Assembly: GCA_003649495.1 (NCBI GenBank)
Contig: QMRZ01000115.1
Coordinates: forward strand, 1-5,008
Length of the DNA: 5,008 bases
Direction: 5' to 3'
From: Thermoprotei archaeon
GTDB lineage: Archaea > Thermoproteota > Thermoprotei > Thermofilales > Thermofilaceae
Below the pieces are notes generated by a model. The model searched no databases and had not been told where the DNA came from. It worked only from the letters and a program-made list of their open reading frames with translations. Both the position numbers and the translations under genes were made by a program. This document shows, one piece after another, positions 1-4,946 of this stretch. Position 1 is the stretch's first letter; the number at the start of each line of letters is the position of its first letter.

Positions 1-147
1 ACGTGGGCGTGGCCCCCCGCCGGCGTGCCGCCGGAGGCCCTCCCCTACCTCCTGCTCCTCCTGATACTGCTGCTGGCGCTGCTACTGCTGCTGCTAGCCG
101 CCGCCGCCCTAGCCAGGCGGAGAAGGGTGGTCATCGAGATAGGCTGA
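1..147 (+). CDS. C-terminal end of a membrane-anchored (probably secreted) protein, 5' truncated by window edge
   Basis: Only the last 48 codons are in the window, open from base 1 to a TGA at 145-147. The visible peptide starts with a Pro/Trp/Ala-rich linker (TWAWPPAGVPPEALP), continues as a very hydrophobic Leu/Ala helix of about 22 residues, then a cluster of four Arg, and ends VVIEIG. This is the usual end of an archaeal surface protein anchored by one C-terminal helix with a tiny cytosolic tail. The tail closely matches that of the 602-residue protein next door (IVLEIG), so the two are probably paralogues at least at this end. The ectodomain is missing, so its function cannot be stated; a solute-binding protein, protease or cell-surface structural protein are all possible. 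The gene converges on its neighbour, with 69 bases between the stops. Confidence 0.8.
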   Translation, partial: TWAWPPAGVPPEALPYLLLLLILLLALLLLLLAAAALARRRRVVIEIG

Positions 148-174
148 CCGTTCTTTACCTGTTATAAATCGGGC
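129..174 (+). repeat. Copy 1 of a gapped inverted repeat (gene end plus flank)
   Basis: This block spans the last codons of the plus-strand gene and its 3' flank. It contains three ordered segments: GGTCATCGAGATAGG (129-143), TTCTTTACCTGTTATA (151-166) and ATCGGGC (168-174). The same segments occur in the same order on the minus strand at 2100-2036, matching 14/15, 15/16 (one base deleted) and 7/7. The middle segment carries a TATA-like TTATAAAT at 162-169 that now points into the 3' end of the convergent gene, where it may be a dead promoter or drive a short antisense RNA. Confidence 0.6.
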
Positions 175-201
175 ATCCAATTTATAATGCGTTTAGGGTT
201 T

Positions 202-212
202 CATCAAAAATT
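202..212 (-). terminator. T-run terminator candidate after the 602-residue surface protein gene
   Basis: On the minus strand the stop codon at 219-217 is followed within five bases by AAATTTTTGATG, a T5 run without a preceding hairpin, which is the usual form of archaeal intrinsic termination. The stretch AATTTTTGA, and a later GCATTATAA (190-182), recur in the same order downstream of the 635-residue gene (2140-2132 and 2109-2101). The downstream flanks of the two genes may therefore be related. Confidence 0.45.
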
Positions 213-216
213 TGGA

Positions 217-2025
217 TCACCCTATCTCCAGGACTATCCTCCTCCTTCTCCTCTTCCTCGAGGCTATGGCCACCGCGGCAAGGGAGACTGCTAGGAGGGC
301 CAGTATCAGGGCCAGCAGGGCCAGGTCCGTCCTCTCCATTAATAAGACCTCCCTGCGGGCGGGCGCCGCCGCGGGGGCGGGTATCTCGAAGCTCGCCGAC
401 GCGGTGGCCACCAGGGCGCCGCTGTCATCGTCGTAGACCTCCACCTCGACCATGTACTCACCCGGCTCCGACCCCCCTAGCGTCACCACCTGCCTCGTCA
501 GCGGGGAGTGTAATAAGGCGTTGCGCTCGGCCCCCCACGCGGGCGATGACCCAGCCCTGGTCAGCACCACCCTTATCCTCCCGGAGAAGTTGTAGGGCGT
601 GGCCACGAGCACGACGTAGTCCGGGTGGCTCGGCTCCACGTCCGCCGCCACCGGGCTCTCGTAGTAGATGGTCAGCGCCCCAGCAGCCGAGGAGAGGCTG
701 GTCACGTTGAGGGCGTCCACCTCGTAATCAACGCCGCGCCTCAGGGCCGCGCCGTCCAGCACCACGGCCACGGGTGGCGATGGGCCCCACACCGAGTAGC
801 TCCCCTCCTCCAGCCAGGCCTCCAGCCTCCCCTCCGCGCAGACGTAGCCCTTCACCGCGCCGGTCGCCTCCCTGAACGCCGGGCAGCCCTCGGGGGCCAT
901 CACCAAGGTTAAGCCGCTGACTCCTCCGTGTATCACGGCGTGGAGCACGTTGGTGAGCGGGTCATACGTGAAGTTGACCGCGCCCAGCACGGCCACCAGC
1001 TCCCAAGGCGCGTCCGCGAACACGTAGAAGTCGGCCCCCTCAGTCGAGTTGGCGATCACCATGCCGTACCTCCTGGGCGCGTCGATGAATATCGAGAGGA
1101 TCTCGGATGGCTCCTCCAGCACGGCCACGAGCCAGCCCCCATCCGCCGCCTCCCTCTTCAAGTTGACCAGCCTGATCGTCTCGCTGTAGTCCCCCGTCAC
1201 GTTCAGGGGCTCGCTGTATATCCTCACCAGGTACACGTAGACCTCCACCAAGTACTCCCCAGGCGGCAGCTCCGCGTCCACGTAGGTGCCGTTGTCCAGG
1301 CTCAGGCGGGTGTAGAGCGTGCCGTTGGGGAACTTCAGATCCACCCACGCCCTATCCGCCACGTACTCTATCGTCTCTCCATCCCTGTCCCTAAGCTCCA
1401 GGTGGACATCGTACGGCCCCGGCTCCGCAAACGTGAGCCCGGCCCACAGCGCCTGCTCTTCAGGGCCCGCGTCGCACGGGTGCCTGCTGACCGTCTCCAG
1501 GGGGTGCTGGCTGCGGTGCTCTATGTACATTAAAGCCGATGACGCGTTGCCCCACTCCGCCTTCGGCACGGCCAGCTCTGCGCACATCCACGGCTCCAGG
1601 ACGTGGCTCCTGCTCGAGAGGAAGAGGGCGGCGGACGTGAATGGCACCCAGGAGCCACCAGAGTAGTTGTAGGCCTGCACCACGGAGGAGTCCTCCTCCA
1701 GCACGTACTTGTAGAGGCGGTCGGAGGCGTTCACGTACAGGATAAGCTTGTCGTCCGCCACGGAGTCCGGGTCATACAGCTTGGCCGCGAAGAGGTAGTG
1801 GGTGTCGTTGTGGAGGATGTATAGCCTGTCGTACTCGACTGGGGATAGGGCGCTCCTCCACGCCAGCACCGCGCTGCCGTTCCACTCGCTGATGAGGTCC
1901 AGGTGAGCGTCAACCACCACTAGACTGCCGACCTTGGGGACGCTGATCCCCCCTCCCGCCTCAGCCGTGGCCGCCAGCAACGCCAGCAGCGCGGGTAGCA
2001 AGAAAGCGGCCTCCGCCCGCCTCAT
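217..2025 (-). CDS. Secreted, N-glycosylated, membrane-anchored surface protein with an N-terminal DOMON/CBM9-like domain
   Basis: Numbering is from the ATG at 2025. Residues 1-23 form a signal peptide (MRRAEAAFLLPALLALLAA). Residues 40-197 resemble a DOMON/CBM9-like sandwich: an EW start, LYILHNDTHYLFAAKLYDPDS, then an acidic DDKLILYV strand. This fold usually binds sugars or haem; the assignment rests on pattern only. Beta-sandwich segments follow at about 201-288 (with LPPGEYLVEVYVY) and 457-547. An Ala/Pro linker leads to a transmembrane helix (566-588), seven Arg/Lys, and IVLEIG. There are twelve N-x-S/T sequons and four Cys (148, 184, 381, 396), possibly two disulfides. Most of the protein should lie outside the cell. 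An in-frame GTG at 2049 would give 610 residues, but it sits directly on the TATA box, so the ATG at 2025 (or GTG at 2028) fits a leaderless message better. The ligand is unknown. Confidence 0.85.
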   Translation of the reverse strand: MRRAEAAFLLPALLALLAATAEAGGGISVPKVGSLVVVDAHLDLISEWNGSAVLAWRSALSPVEYDRLYILHNDTHYLFAAKLYDPDSVADDKLILYVNASDRLYKYVLEEDSSVVQAYNYSGGSWVPFTSAALFLSSRSHVLEPWMCAELAVPKAEWGNASSALMYIEHRSQHPLETVSRHPCDAGPEEQALWAGLTFAEPGPYDVHLELRDRDGETIEYVADRAWVDLKFPNGTLYTRLSLDNGTYVDAELPPGEYLVEVYVYLVRIYSEPLNVTGDYSETIRLVNLKREAADGGWLVAVLEEPSEILSIFIDAPRRYGMVIANSTEGADFYVFADAPWELVAVLGAVNFTYDPLTNVLHAVIHGGVSGLTLVMAPEGCPAFREATGAVKGYVCAEGRLEAWLEEGSYSVWGPSPPVAVVLDGAALRRGVDYEVDALNVTSLSSAAGALTIYYESPVAADVEPSHPDYVVLVATPYNFSGRIRVVLTRAGSSPAWGAERNALLHSPLTRQVVTLGGSEPGEYMVEVEVYDDDSGALVATASASFEIPAPAAAPARREVLLMERTDLALLALILALLAVSLAAVAIASRKRRRRRIVLEIG

Positions 2026-2049
2026 CACTCTCAGGGCCCGATCCTTCAC

Positions 2050-2057
2050 CTATAAAG
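2050..2057 (-). promoter_or_regulatory. TATA box of the 602-residue surface protein gene
   Basis: The minus strand reads CTTTATAG, centred about 28 bases before the ATG at 2025 and 25 before the GTG at 2028. That is the archaeal TATA-to-start spacing, so transcription would begin at or next to the start codon. The BRE position upstream (TTTACC) is pyrimidine-rich and weak. No Shine-Dalgarno site lies close to either start, which fits leaderless translation. Confidence 0.55.
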
Positions 2058-2070
2058 GTAAAGAAGGGGC

Positions 2071-2084
2071 GGGTAGGCCTACCC
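2071..2084. repeat. 14-bp perfect palindrome GGGTAGGCCTACCC, candidate operator
   Basis: A perfect dyad with no spacer lies just upstream of the TATA box of the 602-residue gene (about 14 bp from its upstream edge), where archaeal activators and some repressors bind. It overlaps the stop codon of the fossil gene tail at 2079-2138 and fills most of the extra length of repeat copy 2 relative to copy 1. Its core, AGGCCTAC, also occurs at 2158-2165 across the stop codon of the 635-residue gene. A transcription-factor site is an inference from position and symmetry. Confidence 0.4.
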
Positions 2085-2138
2085 CCCTATCTCTATGACC
2101 TTATAATGCCTGCCGCAGATGATGCGAATTGTCAAAAA
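2079..2138 (-). pseudogene. Fossil C-terminal tail of a lost surface-protein paralogue
   Basis: On the minus strand, between a TAA at 2141-2139 and a TAG at 2081-2079, an open stretch reads FLTIRIICGRHYKVIEIGG. Its end (basic residues, then VIEIG) is the tail shared by the anchored proteins of this window, and 14 of 15 bases over GGTCATAGAGATAGG are identical to the live tail at 129-143. There is no membrane helix and no room for a gene upstream, because the 635-residue gene ends at 2162. The best reading is a remnant of a deleted or rearranged paralogue. Only about the last ten codons are supported; the part further upstream may be random. Confidence 0.45.
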
Positions 2139-2150
2139 TTATGAAAAAAT
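2132..2150 (-). terminator. T-run terminator after the 635-residue surface protein gene
   Basis: Twelve bases past the TAG stop, the minus strand has two T runs, TATTTTTTCATAATTTTTGA, in an otherwise GC-rich region, with no stable hairpin before them. This matches archaeal T-tract termination and would separate this gene from the promoter of the next one. Confidence 0.6.
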
Positions 2151-2161
2151 AGGTGTCAGGC

Positions 2162-4069
2162 CTACTCGATTACGACGCCGCCCCTGAGGCGCCAGACCAT
2201 GTAGATTATCGCGGCGGCCACTATGATTATCGCTATCACCACCAGGAGCAGCACGGTGTTGAGGCTCACTATCACCCTGGGCGGCGCCTCGGTGACGGTG
2301 AAGGCCAGCTCGCTGTCGCGCATCAGGGTTATGGTCTTGCTCGTCACCTCCCTGCCGCTGGTGACCTGCACGGTGTACCTGGCCTCGGGCTCCAGCATGA
2401 ACACGGCCTTGCCCTCCGAGTCGGTGTACCTGGTCGCCACGACGTTGTAGTTGGCGTCGAGGATCTCCACCTTGGCGCCCTCCACGGGCTGGCCGTCCTT
2501 GAACACCTTCACCGTGAGCCTGGTCCAGAGCCTCACGTGGTAGCTGTCGCTGGTGGTCACGTCGAACAGCAGCCAGCCGTTGGCCTCGGTGAACTCTATC
2601 TCGCCCACCGTCTCGCCCTCCACGCTGGCCACGCCCCTCTCTATCTTGGCTATGACGGGCTTAGAGGCGGTGATCACCACGACGGTCGGGGTCTCCACGT
2701 CGGCGGTCACCGCGGCGAAGCTGTAGACCCTTGATACGTAGGAGTTGGCGGGCTCCTCGGTGTACAGGGTGTACTTGACCGTGACCTCCCCAGCCCTCTT
2801 GCCCACGTCCACGTCTATGTCGCTCTGGGCGCCCAGGCCCGAGTATATGGTGCTGCCGTCGTAGTGATCCACCGTCTCCTTGTCGCTGAACCTGCCCAGC
2901 ACCACGCCGTTGGCCTTCACCACTAGGTCGTGGACGCCGGGCCTTACCACCTCGCCCTCCTCGAAGCCGTTAACTCGGGGCGTTATCTCGGTGACCGGCT
3001 GGCCCGAGTCGTCAACCACCTCGTACTTGATGGTGACCTCTCCCACGTCCACCGTGTCCACGTCAACCATCATCGCGTAGTACTTGGGCGTGTGCCCATA
3101 CACCTGGGTGCCCTCCACCCTCTTCACGAGCAGCAGGAACAGCTTGGCCCGGCCCACGTCCGGGAACTCTATTGAGCCGACTGGGTACTCCCTGGTCCAC
3201 GTCTTGTTGTAGGCCACCACCGCCTTCCACTCGTGCGGCTCGCTGACCTTATCTATGAGCGCGAACTTCCCGCCCCTCAGCAGCATCACGTAGGTGGAGC
3301 TTATCTTAGCGCCCAGCTCCACGCCCACCAGGATCTCCTTGAGCGCGTACTCGGTGCCGTAGGTCAGGGATCCCGGGGTGACCACCGCGCTTATATCCAC
3401 ATCCACATCCTTCCCGCTGACCATCACCGTCACCTTGGAGTCCTCCGCCCTGTACACATCCACGTTGGGGCCTGACACGGATACTGAGCCGATGGCCATG
3501 CCGACGTCTATCGTGGCGTCCGTGACCAGCGCGTCAGTCCAGCCGGTCTCGAGCCCCAGGTCGGGCTCATACTCGAGCGACAGGGCTAGGCGGGCCCTGT
3601 ACCCCCCGTCCTTGCCTATCTCGAACACGTACTCCGCCGTGGTGTTCCACGCGTAGGTGAAGTTCAGGTCTACATCCAGCGGGTACAGCGAGGTGTCGGC
3701 AGGCGCGCCCCAGTCCAGCTTTATCTCGTGCGTCACTCCGCCGTCCAGCTTCGCCGGCAGCGTTACAGCCTCCCCATCTATGTAGACCGTAACCGATACC
3801 TGGCTGAGATCCGATGTGTTGATTACCCTTACGTCGTACAGCACGACGTCGTGGGGCGGCCTGTAGGTGAAGGTCACGCTCGACTTCGGGGATGGGTTGT
3901 ACAGCATGGTGAAGCTGTGGGTCACGTTCACTATCAGGGACACCGTCTTCGCGAACCTGGCCTCGTACGGCGTGTACTCCTCCACCGCCGTGGCCACTGG
4001 CGCCAGCGCCGCCAGCACTAGGGCCGCCAATAGGGCCGAAGCCACTATCCTGAGCTTCATGCCCCGCAC
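2162..4069 (-). CDS. Secreted beta-rich membrane-anchored surface protein with a carboxypeptidase-regulatory-like domain
   Basis: A signal peptide (residues 1-28, ending PVATA) leads a long beta-rich ectodomain. Five N-glycosylation sequons are present, four of them within residues 48-144 (48, 84, 136, 142) and one at 288. A short internal repeat is visible: GEVTIKYEVVDD near 343 and GEVTVKYTLYTEE near 427, each probably starting an Ig-like sandwich. Residues 516-591 look like a carboxypeptidase-regulatory or Cna-B-like domain (KDGQPVEGAKVEILD, then TDSEGKAVFML, then YTVQV). A transmembrane helix (602-624) and the tail WRLRGGVVIE end the protein. There are no cysteines and no recognisable catalytic motif. 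A structural, S-layer-associated or adhesion role is plausible but inferred. The GTG at 4069 lies 25-27 bases after the TATA box and fits a leaderless message; the ATG at 4060, with GGTG six bases ahead, is the alternative (632 residues). Signal peptide and domains are unaffected. Confidence 0.85.
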   Translation of the reverse strand: MRGMKLRIVASALLAALVLAALAPVATAVEEYTPYEARFAKTVSLIVNVTHSFTMLYNPSPKSSVTFTYRPPHDVVLYDVRVINTSDLSQVSVTVYIDGEAVTLPAKLDGGVTHEIKLDWGAPADTSLYPLDVDLNFTYAWNTTAEYVFEIGKDGGYRARLALSLEYEPDLGLETGWTDALVTDATIDVGMAIGSVSVSGPNVDVYRAEDSKVTVMVSGKDVDVDISAVVTPGSLTYGTEYALKEILVGVELGAKISSTYVMLLRGGKFALIDKVSEPHEWKAVVAYNKTWTREYPVGSIEFPDVGRAKLFLLLVKRVEGTQVYGHTPKYYAMMVDVDTVDVGEVTIKYEVVDDSGQPVTEITPRVNGFEEGEVVRPGVHDLVVKANGVVLGRFSDKETVDHYDGSTIYSGLGAQSDIDVDVGKRAGEVTVKYTLYTEEPANSYVSRVYSFAAVTADVETPTVVVITASKPVIAKIERGVASVEGETVGEIEFTEANGWLLFDVTTSDSYHVRLWTRLTVKVFKDGQPVEGAKVEILDANYNVVATRYTDSEGKAVFMLEPEARYTVQVTSGREVTSKTITLMRDSELAFTVTEAPPRVIVSLNTVLLLVVIAIIIVAAAIIYMVWRLRGGVVIE

Positions 4070-4090
4070 CGAGGCTCACGGGGCTCAGCA

Positions 4091-4106
4091 GATATAAAAA
4101 GGTTCG
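4091..4106 (-). promoter_or_regulatory. BRE/TATA promoter of the 635-residue surface protein gene
   Basis: The minus strand reads CGAACCTTTTTATATC: a purine-containing BRE (CGAAC) followed by a strong TATA box. The box centre is 25-27 bases from the GTG at 4069, predicting a transcript that starts at the start codon. The element lies wholly between this gene and the stop of the zinc-finger gene at 4110, so the surface protein can be transcribed separately from the small genes upstream. Confidence 0.65.
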
Positions 4107-4109
4107 AGG

Positions 4110-4316
4110 CTAGAGGCCGGCGGCCGCCACCAGCCTGGGGGCGTGCCTCCTGCAGTACCACTTCCCAGTCCTCGGGTCGAAGACGCTGGCCGGGGCGCCG
4201 CAGACGGCGCACCGCCTGCCCCCCAGCAGCCTCCCCGCGGCCTCCGCCAGGCTGGTGGGCCTCCCAGCTATCCTGGTGTCGTCCTCGCACCTCGCGCACT
4301 CATCCAGTGCACTCAT
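4110..4316 (-). CDS. Small zinc-finger protein (68 residues), unknown function
   Basis: The protein has a clear C-x2-C-x15-C-x2-H zinc site: Cys36, Cys39, Cys55 and His58 in CAVCGAPASVF...KWYCRRH. A second C-x2-C pair lies at Cys7/Cys10 (CARCEDD) and may complete another site or bind a partner. Such single-knuckle proteins bind nucleic acid or protein in many archaea; no specific family is recognised. The ATG at 4316 is preferred because AGGAGG (4331-4326) sits nine bases before it; the in-frame GTG at 4325 abuts that site and is less likely. The first 17 bases overlap the 3' end of the 128-residue gene in another frame, so the two are probably co-transcribed and translationally coupled, and their products may work together. 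Confidence 0.8.
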   Translation of the reverse strand: MSALDECARCEDDTRIAGRPTSLAEAAGRLLGGRRCAVCGAPASVFDPRTGKWYCRRHAPRLVAAAGL

Positions 4317-4686
4317 CCCCCCCACCCTCCTTCAGGAACTCCATGAAGCTGTCCGCGAAGCCCAGCAGGTCCTTGAGCAGCTTGGAGGCCTCGGCCGCCA
4401 GCTCGGGGTCCCCGTGCTGCGCCGCCATGCTCGCGACCTCCTGCGCGTGTATGAGGGCGCTGGCCGCGTGCTTGATTATGCACCACATGGCCCTGAACCT
4501 CCCCTCATCCGCACCGTACAGCCTCCTGTACGCCTCCGCCAGGGCCGCCCTGTTCTCCCTGACGGCCCTGACCACGTCGGCGAGCTCCGGCCGCGCGGCT
4601 ATGAACTCGTCCAGGTGCTCCTCGAGGTTTATCATGTGCCCCAGCAGCCACAGGGCCTCCTCCCTCAGTCCCCTGCCAGCCTGCAC
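4300..4686 (-). CDS. All-helical 128-residue protein, unknown function
   Basis: The sequence predicts four or five amphipathic helices (roughly 4-29, 34-57, 62-90 and 93-120) with a hydrophobic heptad-like pattern, so a helical bundle is likely. No signal peptide or membrane segment is seen, so it should be cytosolic. His17 and His24 are seven apart in one helix with Glu22, Glu23 and Glu27 beside them. Cys69, His73, His80 and Glu83 line a later helix, which could form a metal site; this is inference. The acidic end (GGGDECTG) contains the ribosome binding site of the next gene. The start is a GTG at 4686 with no Shine-Dalgarno site but with a TATA-like element 27 bases upstream, which suggests a leaderless message. 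Met18 at 4635 is a less likely alternative, because it would cut into the first helix. Family not recognised. Confidence 0.75.
   Translation of the reverse strand: MQAGRGLREEALWLLGHMINLEEHLDEFIAARPELADVVRAVRENRAALAEAYRRLYGADEGRFRAMWCIIKHAASALIHAQEVASMAAQHGDPELAAEASKLLKDLLGFADSFMEFLKEGGGDECTG
4326..4331 (-). promoter_or_regulatory. Shine-Dalgarno site AGGAGG inside the upstream gene
   Basis: AGGAGG on the minus strand, nine bases before the ATG at 4316, is the strongest ribosome binding site in the window. It lies in the last codons of the 128-residue gene, as expected for an internal operon gene in an archaeon whose first genes are leaderless. It favours ATG 4316 over GTG 4325. Confidence 0.7.
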
Positions 4687-4709
4687 GCCTGATAACGCGG
4701 GCTGGCCCC

Positions 4710-4722
4710 CTAATTTGTTTCG
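4710..4722 (-). promoter_or_regulatory. Candidate promoter of the 128-residue / zinc-finger operon
   Basis: The minus strand reads CGAAACAAATTAG: an A-rich BRE-like CGAAA followed by a weak TATA box CAAATTAG centred 27 bases before the GTG at 4686. It sits directly after the T-run that ends the preceding gene. The box is non-canonical, so the call rests on spacing and base composition. Confidence 0.45.
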
Positions 4723-4724
4723 TT

Positions 4725-4730
4725 AAAAAA
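4725..4730 (-). terminator. T6 terminator after the 62-residue gene
   Basis: Thirteen bases after the stop codon the minus strand has CCTCTTTTTTAACG. A T6 run in GC-rich sequence without a hairpin is typical of archaeal termination. It separates the 62-residue gene from the next operon. Confidence 0.55.
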
Positions 4731-4743
4731 GAGGATGGGGACG

Positions 4744-4932
4744 CTACTTGAGGGCCAGGAATATCGGCTGGGGAGCCTGGCCCTGGACTGGGCAGCCCTT
4801 GCTCTTCATGAGGTCCTCGATGTACTGGGCGGCGTCGAGCCTCCCCATCAGCCTGAACGCGGTGGCCAGGTACTGGAGGGCCTCGCAGCTCGCGCTCATG
4901 AGGGCCTTCTCGTCGATGCGGTACTTGACCAC
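4744..4932 (-). CDS. Small helical protein of 62 residues, unknown function
   Basis: The protein starts at a GTG preceded by GGGTGA six bases upstream, a good Shine-Dalgarno site, so the start is well supported. Residues 7-45 form one or two amphipathic helices (EALQYLATAFRLMGRLDAAQYIEDLM). A short tail contains a GCPVQGQAPQP turn and ends LALK. There are two Cys (16 and 47). It has no membrane segment and should be cytosolic. The helical part is loosely like the end of the 128-residue protein (alternating Ala with a terminal DLM/DLL), but not enough to claim homology. It follows the partial gene at 4955-5008 by 22 bases and is probably co-transcribed with it. A T-run ends the unit. Family not recognised. 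Confidence 0.7.
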   Translation of the reverse strand: MVKYRIDEKALMSASCEALQYLATAFRLMGRLDAAQYIEDLMKSKGCPVQGQAPQPIFLALK

Positions 4933-4938
4933 TCTATC

Positions 4939-4944
4939 TCACCC
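4939..4944 (-). promoter_or_regulatory. Shine-Dalgarno site GGGTGA for the 62-residue gene
   Basis: GGGTGA on the minus strand, six bases before the GTG at 4932, matches the anti-Shine-Dalgarno end of archaeal 16S rRNA. It marks the 62-residue gene as a downstream operon gene rather than a leaderless one. Confidence 0.6.
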
Positions 4945-4946
4945 GG

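Larger units (their letters stand above)
2036..2100 (-). repeat. Copy 2 of the gapped inverted repeat, upstream of the 602-residue gene
   Basis: Read on the minus strand, GGTCATAGAGATAGG (2100-2086), TTCTTTACCTTTATA (2065-2051) and ATCGGGC (2042-2036) match the end and flank of the plus-strand gene at 129-174. The gap between the first two segments is 20 bases here against 7 there. The extra bases are made up mostly of the palindrome at 2071-2084. The 602-residue gene is thus bracketed by inverted copies. Confidence 0.6.

Noticed and set aside
1..147. ABC-transporter solute-binding protein
   Set aside because: Such proteins in Thermoproteota often end in a Pro-rich linker and membrane anchor, but the tail alone cannot separate them from other anchored proteins, and no transporter gene is adjacent.
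212..436. Plus-strand frame starting MDHPISRTILLLLLFLEAM, which looks like a signal peptide
   Set aside because: It is the complement of the Arg-rich tail and membrane helix of the 602-residue protein, which yields Leu/Ala runs by chance. It starts at a TTG and is not preceded by a good ribosome site.
928..1533. 201-codon open frame on the plus strand (also 2153-2734 and 4255-4692)
   Set aside because: These lie wholly or mostly opposite well-supported minus-strand genes, are rich in Arg, His, Gly and Val as expected of GC-rich antisense frames, and show no domain or start signal.
129..2100. Invertible (phase-variable) segment carrying the 602-residue gene
   Set aside because: The bracketing repeats are short, gapped and unequal in length, and no recombinase gene is in the window. 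A past rearrangement explains them more simply.
4300..4686. Hemerythrin or ferritin-like protein
   Set aside because: Spaced His and Glu residues occur in helices, but the HxxxE / ExxH pattern and spacing of these families are not matched.
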